A stretch of DNA of 56,912 bases from [Mycobacterium] fortunisiensis (GTDB lineage Bacteria > Actinomycetota > Actinomycetes > Mycobacteriales > Mycobacteriaceae), in contig NZ_VOMB01000018.1 of NCBI RefSeq assembly GCF_019050325.1, positions 1 to 56,912 on the forward strand. The letters are read 5' to 3'. The notes under the pieces were generated by a model. It searched no databases, had not been told where the DNA came from, and saw nothing but the letters and a program-made list of their open reading frames with translations. Position 1 is the first letter of the stretch; each line of letters opens with the position of its first letter. A program made the position numbers and the translations under genes. Shown in pieces: positions 50,669-56,912 of the stretch.

Positions 50669-51408
50669 TCCTTGTCTTCGGACACGCCGAGTTCAGTGAG
50701 CAAACGCTTTCGCAGCGCGGCGAATTCGTGAGTGTCGCGGGCGCGGGGCTTCGGCACCGTGACGTCGACATCGAGCGAGAGCACCCCGTCGGTCAGCACG
50801 ATCACCCGGTCGGCGAGCAGGATCGCCTCGTCGACGTCGTGGGTGACCAGCAGCACCGCCGGGGTGTGGTGGCGGTACAGATCCAACAACAGGCCGTGCA
50901 TCCTGATCCGGGTGAGTGCGTCGAGCGCACCGAACGGCTCGTCGAGCAGCAGCAGTTGTGGTTCCCGCACCAACGCCCGCGCCAGTGCCACCCGCTGCGC
51001 CTCACCGCCCGACAACGTGCGCGGCCAGGCTCTCGCCTTGTCCGCGAGTTTGACCTCACCCAGCGCGGCCAGGGCCCGCTGGGCGACGGCGCCGCCGGAG
51101 GGCCAGCCGATCGTCACGTTGGCCAGCACCCGCTGCCACGGCAGCAGCCGGGGATCCTGAAACACGATCGCCCGCCGCCCAGGCACCCGCAGATAGCCGT
51201 CCACGTCGCTGTCGAGAGCACCCAGGGCACGCAGGAACGTGCTCTTGCCCGAGCCGCTGCGCCCCAGCAGCGCGACGAACTCACCGGCCCGGATCTCCAG
51301 GTCCAGACCATCGAGGATCACGTTGTCCCCGAACCGCTTCCGGATACCGCGCGCGATCACCACGGAGTCTGCGTCGAGGGTGGGCGGCAACGTCTCAGTC
51401 CCCGTCAT
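50665..51408 (-). CDS. ABC transporter ATPase, sulfonate type (SsuB-like)
   Basis: 247 residues. Walker A GRSGSGKST (about 49-57), Q-loop VFQDPRLLPWQ, signature LSGGEAQRVALARAL (about 133-147) and Walker B LLLLDEPFGALD with the H-loop VTHDVDEAI. It powers import together with the permease, whose gene overlaps this start by 14 bp. Similar in length and motif spacing to SsuB/TauB. Confidence 0.93.
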   Translation of the reverse strand: MTGTETLPPTLDADSVVIARGIRKRFGDNVILDGLDLEIRAGEFVALLGRSGSGKSTFLRALGALDSDVDGYLRVPGRRAIVFQDPRLLPWQRVLANVTIGWPSGGAVAQRALAALGEVKLADKARAWPRTLSGGEAQRVALARALVREPQLLLLDEPFGALDALTRIRMHGLLLDLYRHHTPAVLLVTHDVDEAILLADRVIVLTDGVLSLDVDVTVPKPRARDTHEFAALRKRLLTELGVSEDKE

Positions 51409-52252
51409 AGGCCCGTCTCCAGGTGAGCAACCGCCCTTCCAGGAACCGGACCATAAGGATCGAGACCAGGCCCAGAATCGCGTACACGGCGATCAGCACG
51501 AACACGATGTCGATCTGGAAGTACTCGCGGGCATCGGTCATCATCCGGCCGAGCCCCTTCTTCGCGTTGATCGTCTCGGCGAAGATCAACGACAGCCAGG
51601 AGGCGGTCAGGGCCAGCCGCAAGCCGACCAGGAACCCCGGCAACGATCCGGGAATGATGACCCGGTAGATCATCTCGGCCCGGCCCGCGCCGAACGACCG
51701 GGCCGCCTCCACCAGTGCGGCATCGACGCTGCGGATCGCGCTGAACGTGTTGATGTAGATGGCGACCGCGACCGCCAGGGTGATCAGCAGGATCTTGGGC
51801 ACCTCGCTGATACCGAACCACACGATCAGTAGCGGCACGAGCGCGAAGTTCGGTACCGCCCGCAGGATTTCCATGTTCGCGTCGACGAAGTTCTCGCCGA
51901 TCCGGGACAACCCGGCGATCAGGGCCAGCCCGAGCCCGAGCACGATACCGAACACCAACCCGTAGCCGACGCGCAGCAGGCTGGCGGTCAGATGCTCCTG
52001 AAAAGTGCCGTCGGCCAGCAGGGTCCACGCGGCGCGCACCACCCGGGTGGGCGGTGGCACCGTGCGTTCGTCGAAGATGCCGACGGTGGAGCACAGTTGC
52101 CACAGGCCCACCAGCAGGACCGGCCCCAGCAGCCGCTGCACCGACCGCGGCACCGCCGGTTTGCGCTGCGTCCGCCGGACCGCCGCGCGCGGGTCGACGA
52201 GATCGGTGGCGCCCGGACCGGCGGGCGCCGGCCGCGACAACAGGGTGGCCAT
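51395..52252 (-). CDS. ABC transporter permease, sulfonate type (SsuC-like)
   Basis: 285 residues, about six membrane segments. The coupling motif EAARSFGAGRAEMIYRVIIPGSLPGFLVGLRLALTASW (about 176-214) is the EAA loop that docks with the ATPase. ATG 52252 lies 1 nt after the stop of the second TauD-family gene (TGA-G-ATG), so the two are coupled. The cytoplasmic N-terminus is longer than in E. coli SsuC (about 40 residues before the first membrane segment). Confidence 0.92.
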   Translation of the reverse strand: MATLLSRPAPAGPGATDLVDPRAAVRRTQRKPAVPRSVQRLLGPVLLVGLWQLCSTVGIFDERTVPPPTRVVRAAWTLLADGTFQEHLTASLLRVGYGLVFGIVLGLGLALIAGLSRIGENFVDANMEILRAVPNFALVPLLIVWFGISEVPKILLITLAVAVAIYINTFSAIRSVDAALVEAARSFGAGRAEMIYRVIIPGSLPGFLVGLRLALTASWLSLIFAETINAKKGLGRMMTDAREYFQIDIVFVLIAVYAILGLVSILMVRFLEGRLLTWRRAYDGD

Positions 52253-52253
52253 C

Positions 52254-53201
52254 TCAGGCGGCACCGAAGTAGTCACCCGAAATCGATTCCGAGGCAACGC
52301 CGTCGGGCCCGACCGGGATGTCGCCGACCAGGGTGATACGGTGCAGGATCCGATCACCCTCGACGTGCTCGAAGTCGCGGGGGGCCAGGTGCAGCGCGGC
52401 CCGGTTGTCCCAGAACGCCACACTGCCCGGCTCCCACCTGAACCGGACCGAGTACTCGGGCCGCCCGATCTCCTCGAACAACAGGTCCAGTAGGTGCCGG
52501 CTCTCCCGTGGGGAGAGATTGACGATCTCACGGGTGAAGGACGGGTTGACGTAGAGCACCTTCTCCCCCGTCTCGGGGTGTACGCGTACCACCGGGTGGA
52601 TGGTCGCGAGCGGATTGCTGCGCACCAGGTCCCCGATCTTCTCCGGGCTGCGCTCGGCCGACGTCGTCGAACCGAAGCGATGCTCGGCCCGCAACTCGTC
52701 GAGCAGACCCTGCACCGACGGAGAAAGCCCCGCATACACCGCTGCGACATTGGTGAACTGGGTGTCGCCGCCGTACCCGGGCACCCGTTCGGCGCGCAGG
52801 ATCGAATGCGACGGCGGGTTGATCAACGGCGTGACGTCGGCGTGCCAGCCAGGTCCGTTGGGACTTTGCCGCTTGCGGTACTTGGTGCCGTACCGGTGGT
52901 CGTAGGCCGCCGGAGAGACCGTATGGATCTGCGGGAATCCGGCTGGGGCAGAATCGCCCTCGTACGGATGCCCTGGCGTCACCGCCCCGAACTGGGCACC
53001 GAACGCGATCTGCGCGGCATGGTCGATGTCCTGGTCCCGGAAGAACACCACCTTCCACCGGTGCAGGGCCGACCGGATCGACGCGGTCTGCTCCGACGAC
53101 AGCGGCCTCGACAGGTCGATCCCGTCGATCAGGGCGCCGGTATATCCCGACAGTGGGGTGATCCGGACTCCGGTACTCGACGCGACCTCGGACAGAGACA
53201 T
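52254..53201 (-). CDS. TauD/TfdA-family dioxygenase, second copy, first gene of the sulfonate operon
   Basis: 315 residues. Fe ligands HxD in GWHADVTPLI and the distal His in RAALHLAPRDF; 2-oxoglutarate Arg in LHRITLVGD. It shares ILRAE, YGGDTQFTN, VVRVHPETGEKVLYVN and VAFWDNRA with the paralogue at the far end of the operon but differs in the substrate-side region (HTVSPAAYDHRYGTKYRK). Two paralogues in one operon suggest two sulfonate or alkylsulfate substrates. GGAGG lies 10 nt before ATG 53201; GTG two codons earlier is possible. Confidence 0.9.
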   Translation of the reverse strand: MSLSEVASSTGVRITPLSGYTGALIDGIDLSRPLSSEQTASIRSALHRWKVVFFRDQDIDHAAQIAFGAQFGAVTPGHPYEGDSAPAGFPQIHTVSPAAYDHRYGTKYRKRQSPNGPGWHADVTPLINPPSHSILRAERVPGYGGDTQFTNVAAVYAGLSPSVQGLLDELRAEHRFGSTTSAERSPEKIGDLVRSNPLATIHPVVRVHPETGEKVLYVNPSFTREIVNLSPRESRHLLDLLFEEIGRPEYSVRFRWEPGSVAFWDNRAALHLAPRDFEHVEGDRILHRITLVGDIPVGPDGVASESISGDYFGAA

Positions 53202-53207
53202 CGCCAC

Positions 53208-53523
53208 ACTCCCTCCAAAACGGCTGCTGATATCGACCGTTCGACGCTAACGACGTTGGACGCCGGGCTTACCGGTTTGAATCGGCGTGACGGGAATGGC
53301 GATCGGCGCATCACGACGTTGCCCGGCGCGGATCGCACCGCGGCCCCACATTGCCTCTGCCTGCGGCGGACTCGATCGCAGGCCGCCGGGCGGGGTGAAT
53401 CTCACTGTTGCCGAGCCGCTTTCAAAGCCCGTTGAGCTACCCCCGCGCGGCGGAACGCGTTTCGACCGGATTCGCACGAGTTGGCGGGTGTCACCCACGA
53501 GGCCCGGCCTCGTCGTGCACAAT
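53208..53523. other. Divergent intergenic region with a tRNA-like fragment
   Basis: The region between the sulfonate operon and the next gene. On the minus strand 53446-53390 starts GCGGGGGTAGCTCAACGGG, closely resembling a tRNA acceptor/D-arm with the box-A-like sequence, and ends ACCCCGC, able to pair with the 5' end; the span is only 57 nt and lacks a GGTTCGAATCC arm. It is not an intact tRNA; it may be a remnant. Otherwise no gene is seen. Confidence 0.4.
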
Positions 53524-53579
53524 ATGAGCTCGCGTCAGCACCCGCCGCCTGCCCACACCGCCGCTTCCCGGGAGCAAGC

Positions 53580-54209
53580 TTGGTCACCTGCCTCGTTTCC
53601 ACACCGCATCCATCGTGTCCGCCGGTTCGGCGCGGACGACATCGAAAGGCACCGCAGCGACGCTGGCTGCCGGTCGGGATCGGGGTGGCCGCCACGGCCG
53701 TGGTCAGTTCCCTGCTCACCGCCTTCGTCATCATCACCACGCTGGCATCCAAGCTGTCGGCGAAAGACTCGGTGTATGCGGTGGGCGCCCGGACGTATGA
53801 GGTGAAGCCGGAGCTGCCGGCCCCGCGCGACGTCGTCGCACCGGTTACCGCACCGGCCGCCGCCGGGTTCGCGTTCGACGAGGCGGGCTTCGTCGGCTCG
53901 CAGGCCCGCTGCGATGACACCCAGACCGCGCGGGCGATCGGGCGCACCGAACGCTCGCTGGTGGTGATCTGCCTGGACCGCAGCGGTGGCCTCGAGTATC
54001 ACGGCGTGCGGCTTTCGGACCGGGCCGCGCTGGCCGCATCCGCCGACGTCAAGCCCGGTCGCCGGTTCGTCGCACGGAACTATCAGGTCAATTACGCGGT
54101 CTCACCGACCGAGCTGCTCGTCACCGCCGGAAGCGCGGTCATCAAGCGCGAACCGATGGTGGAGTACCGCGAGATCCTGTCTACGCCGGTTGTCGTCGCG
54201 CCCCGATAG
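53580..54209 (+). CDS. Membrane-anchored protein of unknown function; N-terminus uncertain
   Basis: About 209 residues: basic cytoplasmic N-terminus (RRGRHRKAPQRRW), one membrane segment (WLPVGIGVAATAVVSSLLTAFVIITTLA), then an extracellular domain with FVGSQARCDDTQTARAIG, LVVICLDRSGGLEYHGVRLSD and NYAVSPTELLVTAGSAVI, including two cysteines. The start is not secure: TTG 53580 has GGGAG upstream, but codon usage up to about 53650 is better in the neighbouring frame from ATG 53524 (MSSRQHPPPAHTAASREQA), suggesting a frameshift near 53650 or a different N-terminus. Unknown function. Confidence 0.6.
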   Translation: MVTCLVSTPHPSCPPVRRGRHRKAPQRRWLPVGIGVAATAVVSSLLTAFVIITTLASKLSAKDSVYAVGARTYEVKPELPAPRDVVAPVTAPAAAGFAFDEAGFVGSQARCDDTQTARAIGRTERSLVVICLDRSGGLEYHGVRLSDRAALAASADVKPGRRFVARNYQVNYAVSPTELLVTAGSAVIKREPMVEYREILSTPVVVAPR

Positions 54210-54305
54210 CGGATTCCTGCCCCCGATGGGTGGCCGGTACCACGGCGGGGTGCGGCCCGAATATCCTCTGAGGCGACAGACGTCTTCAAAGGAGTGGACA
54301 ACCTC

Positions 54306-55199
54306 ATGGTGAACCAGCAGCAGGCCGACAAGATGACCACGGGCAAGGGCTTCATCGCCGCGCTCGACCAGAGTGGCGGCTCGACCCCCAAGGCCCTGCG
54401 TCTCTACGGCGTCGAGGAGAACGCCTACTCCTCCGAAGAGCAGATGTTCGACTTGATCCACCAGATGCGCTCGCGCATCATCACCTCACCGGTGTTCAAC
54501 GGTGACCGGGTGCTGGCCGCGATCCTGTTCGAGCAGACCATGGACCGCTCCATCGACGGCAAGCCCACCGCCACCTACCTGTGGGAGGACAAGGGCGTCG
54601 TTCCGCTGCTGAAGATCGACAAGGGGCTGGCCGAGGTCGCCGACGGCGTGCAGGTGATGAAGCCGATGCCAGGGCTGGACGAGCTGCTGGCCCGGGGCGC
54701 CGCGAACGGCATCTTCGGCACCAAGGAGCGTTCGGTGATCGGTGCCGCGAACCCCGATGGGGTGGCCGCCGTAGTGGCCCAGCAGTTCGAGGTGGCCAAG
54801 CAGGTGCTCTCGCACGGTCTGATCCCCATCATCGAGCCCGAGGTCACGATCTCGATCGACGACAAGGCCGAGGCCGAGGACCTGCTGCGGGACGAGATCA
54901 CCAAGAATCTGGACGCCCTGCCGGCCGACCAGAAGGTCATGCTCAAGCTGACCCTGCCCACGCACGCCAACCACTACCAGTCGCTGGTGCAGCACCCGAA
55001 GGTGATGCGGGTGGTGGCACTGTCGGGTGGTTACTCGCGCGACGAGGCCAACAAGCTGCTGGCCCAGAACACCGGAGTGATCGCCAGCTTCAGCCGGGCG
55101 CTGACCGAGGGACTGTCGGCCCAGCAGAGTGACGCGGAGTTCAACAGCACGCTGGACACCTCTATCCAGTCGATCTACGACGCCTCCGTCGCGGGCTGA
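54306..55199 (+). CDS. Class I fructose-bisphosphate aldolase
   Basis: 297 residues. Features of the bacterial class I aldolase: [19 protein letters not shown] (about 14-32), [31 protein letters not shown] (Lys), [11 protein letters not shown], and the Schiff-base region [15 protein letters not shown] with the catalytic Lys around residue 216. It cleaves fructose-1,6-bisphosphate in glycolysis without a metal. ATG 54306 follows AAAGGAG by 11 nt; GTG 54294 is also in frame. The alpha/beta hydrolase gene begins 3 nt after its stop. Confidence 0.93.
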   Translation: MVNQQQADKMTTGKGFIAALDQSGGSTPKALRLYGVEENAYSSEEQMFDLIHQMRSRIITSPVFNGDRVLAAILFEQTMDRSIDGKPTATYLWEDKGVVPLLKIDKGLAEVADGVQVMKPMPGLDELLARGAANGIFGTKERSVIGAANPDGVAAVVAQQFEVAKQVLSHGLIPIIEPEVTISIDDKAEAEDLLRDEITKNLDALPADQKVMLKLTLPTHANHYQSLVQHPKVMRVVALSGGYSRDEANKLLAQNTGVIASFSRALTEGLSAQQSDAEFNSTLDTSIQSIYDASVAG

Positions 55200-55202
55200 G
55201 AC

Positions 55203-56117
55203 GTGGTCATCCCGATCGACCGCCCCAAGCTGGAGGGCAACATCGCTGTCGACGACGGCAGACAACTAGGGTTCGCCGAATTCGGCGACCCGCAGGGCCG
55301 GGCGGTGTTCTGGCTGCACGGCACCCCCGGTGCCCGACGGCAGATCCCGACCGAGGCGCGCATCTACGCCGAGCGGAACCACATCCGGCTGATCGGGGTC
55401 GACCGTCCCGGCATCGGGTCCTCCACCCCGCACCAGTACCAGCGGGTGCTGGATTTCGGCGCCGATCTGCGCACCATCGCCGACACACTGGGCATCGACA
55501 AGATGGCGGTCATCGGGCTGTCCGGAGGCGGCCCCTACACGCTGGCCACCGCGGCGGCCATGCCCGACCGGGTGATGGCGGCCGGGGTGCTCGGCGGCGT
55601 GGCACCAATGGTGGGGCCCGACGCGATCAGCAGTCCGCTGATGCAGCTGGGCGCCCGGGTGGCACCGGTGCTCGAGGTGGCCGGAGCGCCCATCCGGTTG
55701 GCCGCCTCGGGGCTGATCCGGCTGATCCGTCCGGTCGCCTCCCCCGCCTTGGAGATCTACGCACGGATCTCGCCCGAAGGCGACCGGCGCATGCTGGGCC
55801 GGCCCGAGTTCAAGGCGATGTTCCTCGACGATCTGCTCAACGGCAGCCGCAAGCAGTTGGCCGCCCCGTTCTACGACATCGTGGTGTTCGAGCGGGACTG
55901 GGGTTTCCGGCTCGACGAGGTGAAGGTGCCGGTGCGCTGGTGGCACGGCGACCACGACCACATCGTGCCGTTCTCCCACGGTCAGCACGTGGTGTCCCGG
56001 CTGCCTGACGCCACCATGACCGAGCTGCCCTACGAAAGCCACCTCGGCGGGCTGGGCTGCGCCGAGGAGATCTTGGGCACCATGATCTCCACCTGGGACA
56101 GCGCTGAGAAAGACTGA
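55203..56117 (+). CDS. Alpha/beta-fold hydrolase
   Basis: 304 residues. Landmarks: VFWLHGTPGARRQ (oxyanion), DRPGIGSS, the nucleophile elbow GLSGGGPYTLA (Ser about 103), GDHDHIVPF (Asp) and PYESHLGGL (His about 280). A lid region spans about 135-215. The substrate is unknown. GTG 55203 lies 3 nt after the aldolase stop, suggesting co-transcription with the aldolase gene. Confidence 0.9.
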   Translation: MVIPIDRPKLEGNIAVDDGRQLGFAEFGDPQGRAVFWLHGTPGARRQIPTEARIYAERNHIRLIGVDRPGIGSSTPHQYQRVLDFGADLRTIADTLGIDKMAVIGLSGGGPYTLATAAAMPDRVMAAGVLGGVAPMVGPDAISSPLMQLGARVAPVLEVAGAPIRLAASGLIRLIRPVASPALEIYARISPEGDRRMLGRPEFKAMFLDDLLNGSRKQLAAPFYDIVVFERDWGFRLDEVKVPVRWWHGDHDHIVPFSHGQHVVSRLPDATMTELPYESHLGGLGCAEEILGTMISTWDSAEKD

Positions 56118-56123
56118 ACACAC

Positions 56124-56164
56124 CGACAGTTGACCTCAACCATTGTTGAGGGTCGACGCTGTCG
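56124..56164. promoter_or_regulatory. Long nested hairpin between the alpha/beta hydrolase and the MBL gene
   Basis: CGACAG (56124-56129) and CTGTCG (56159-56164) bracket an inner dyad CCTCAA/TTGAGG (56134-56139 and 56146-56151); intermediate bases also pair with small bulges. It ends 2 nt before ATG 56167. It may terminate the aldolase-hydrolase transcript, or be an operator/translational control element of the MBL gene. Confidence 0.6.
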
Positions 56165-56166
56165 GC

Positions 56167-56814
56167 ATGACAACTTCACTCACCCGGATTCGGGCCGACC
56201 TGTGGGAAACGCGTACCGACACACCGTTTCCGGGTTTGACGACGCACGCTTACCTGTGGACGTCGGATGGGCACAACGCGCTGTTCTATTGCCCGGCCAC
56301 CGACTCCGATTTCGCCGCGCTGGATGCGCTCGGCGGAGTCGACGACCACTATCTGTCACACCAGGACGAGGCCGGCCCGATGCTGGCCCGCGTCGCCGAT
56401 CGGTTCGGTTCCCGGTTGCACGCACCCGCCGCCGAACACGACACCATCGGACGACACCGCACGATCGACGTGCCACTGTCCACCCGGCACGTCGACGACC
56501 GTGGGATCGAGGTACTCCTCACCCCGGGGCATACTCCGGGCAGCACCAGTTACCTCGTCGAGGGCGCCGAAGGCCGGTACCTGTTCACCGGGGACACCAT
56601 GTTCGTCGCCGCCGACGGTCGATGGTCGACATTCGTGATCCCCGGTATCGGCGACCCCGCGGCCATGACCGACAGCCTGCACCTGCTGGCGAGCCTGCAG
56701 CCCGATGTCGTCATCTCCAGCGCATACGGAGCGCGTGCGGTCACCGTGCTCGACGAGGGTGCCTGGCCGGCGTGCGTCGAGCAGGCGTTGGTTTCGATAC
56801 CGGTCAACCGCTGA
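56167..56814 (+). CDS. MBL-fold hydrolase lacking the canonical HxHxDH motif
   Basis: 215 residues. The MBL fold is indicated by YLSHQDEAGPML (where HxHxDH is expected; only H and D remain), LLTPGHTPGSTSYLVEG (about 117-133) and YLFTGDTMFVAADGR. The motif YLSHQDEAG is typical of a subgroup seen in actinobacteria. It is expected to be a cytoplasmic hydrolase or non-canonical metal protein. ATG 56167 follows the hairpin at 56124-56164 without an RBS. Confidence 0.85.
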   Translation: MTTSLTRIRADLWETRTDTPFPGLTTHAYLWTSDGHNALFYCPATDSDFAALDALGGVDDHYLSHQDEAGPMLARVADRFGSRLHAPAAEHDTIGRHRTIDVPLSTRHVDDRGIEVLLTPGHTPGSTSYLVEGAEGRYLFTGDTMFVAADGRWSTFVIPGIGDPAAMTDSLHLLASLQPDVVISSAYGARAVTVLDEGAWPACVEQALVSIPVNR

Positions 56815-56834
56815 TCGCCTACGTCGAGGATCTG

Positions 56835-56912
56835 TCAGTAGGGCGGTGGTTTGTCTTGTTCGGTGTTGAGTCGGCGTTCGGTGTTGATGCGTTGGGTGCG
56901 GGTTTGTTGGCG
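56835..56912 (-). CDS. C-terminal end of a probable DUF222/HNH (13E12-type) protein, cut by window edge
   Basis: The last 25 residues read RQQTRTQRINTERRLNTEQDKPPPY. The RIN-x-E-R-x-LN ... KPPPY ending is characteristic of mycobacterial 13E12-repeat DUF222-HNH endonuclease proteins. The nucleotide composition here (G/T-rich on the plus strand) differs from neighbours and fits the repetitive family. The rest is outside the window. Confidence 0.55.
   Translation of the reverse strand, partial: RQQTRTQRINTERRLNTEQDKPPPY

Noticed and set aside
53247..53522. Minus-strand 91-residue frame over the tRNA-like fragment
   Set aside because: No homology-like features, no RBS and it spans a likely non-coding remnant.

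Overview
The window is high-GC actinobacterial DNA from a mycobacterium, probably an environmental Mycolicibacterium-type species. Mycobacterial marker families are spread through it: an Mce protein, an MmpS/MmpL pair, a fatty-acyl-AMP ligase, a resuscitation-promoting factor, a PepD-type HtrA protease, a RipD-type degenerate NlpC/P60 protein, DUF732 and DUF5078-like exported proteins, and at the right edge the tail of a probable 13E12/DUF222-HNH gene. No rRNA, intact tRNA, IS element, prophage or CRISPR array was seen. Many genes start 6-8 nt after a TAnnnT -10 box with no Shine-Dalgarno, the signature of leaderless mycobacterial mRNAs.

Layout. 1-5.0 kb: 5' end of an mceA-like gene; divergent TetR regulator, cytochrome P450 and 3Fe-4S ferredoxin, with a near-perfect inverted repeat upstream of the P450; an internally duplicated hypothetical protein; and a decayed PPOX-family gene. 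5.0-9.7 kb: MBL hydrolase and cell-envelope genes (PepD-like protease, Rpf, LysM-esterase). 9.8-10.9 kb: ParD-like antitoxin/zeta toxin pair. 10.9-12.8 kb: a cobalt-type thiocyanate hydrolase operon in which the beta and alpha subunits are fused. 13-22 kb: FKBP lipoprotein, two methyltransferases, acyl-CoA thioesterase, NDH-2, ThrE-type exporter, LpqC-type esterase. 21-26 kb: zinc alcohol dehydrogenase, cyanase, FAAL and a divergent acyl-CoA synthetase. 26-33.7 kb: NYN nuclease, CPBP protease, RipD, TenA, Tpx, antibiotic-kinase-like protein, a MenC homologue that has lost most catalytic residues, and a MOSC protein. 33.7-37.1 kb: cupin / HD hydrolase / ECF sigma / frameshifted cupin operon with a divergent GlxA-type regulator. 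37-42 kb: secreted and envelope proteins. 42.2-45.8 kb: MmpS-MmpL export pair. 45.8-48.6 kb: ArsR-SRPBCC fusion with its palindromic operator, a CRP-site-linked NlpC/P60 protein, and YaaA. 48.6-53.2 kb: sulfonate/alkylsulfate operon (TauD-type dioxygenase, ABC permease, ATPase, binding protein, second dioxygenase). 53.2-56.9 kb: membrane protein, class I aldolase, alpha/beta hydrolase, MBL hydrolase, partial HNH gene.

Functional themes: scavenging of small nitrogen and sulfur compounds (thiocyanate hydrolase releasing COS and ammonia, cyanase, two sulfonate-type dioxygenases with their importer) and envelope remodelling. The most unusual items are the fused thiocyanate hydrolase, the catalytically stripped MenC homologue, a 27-bp tandem duplication that copies the last codons and stop of a TauD-family gene three times, and the cupin-HD-sigma-cupin operon.
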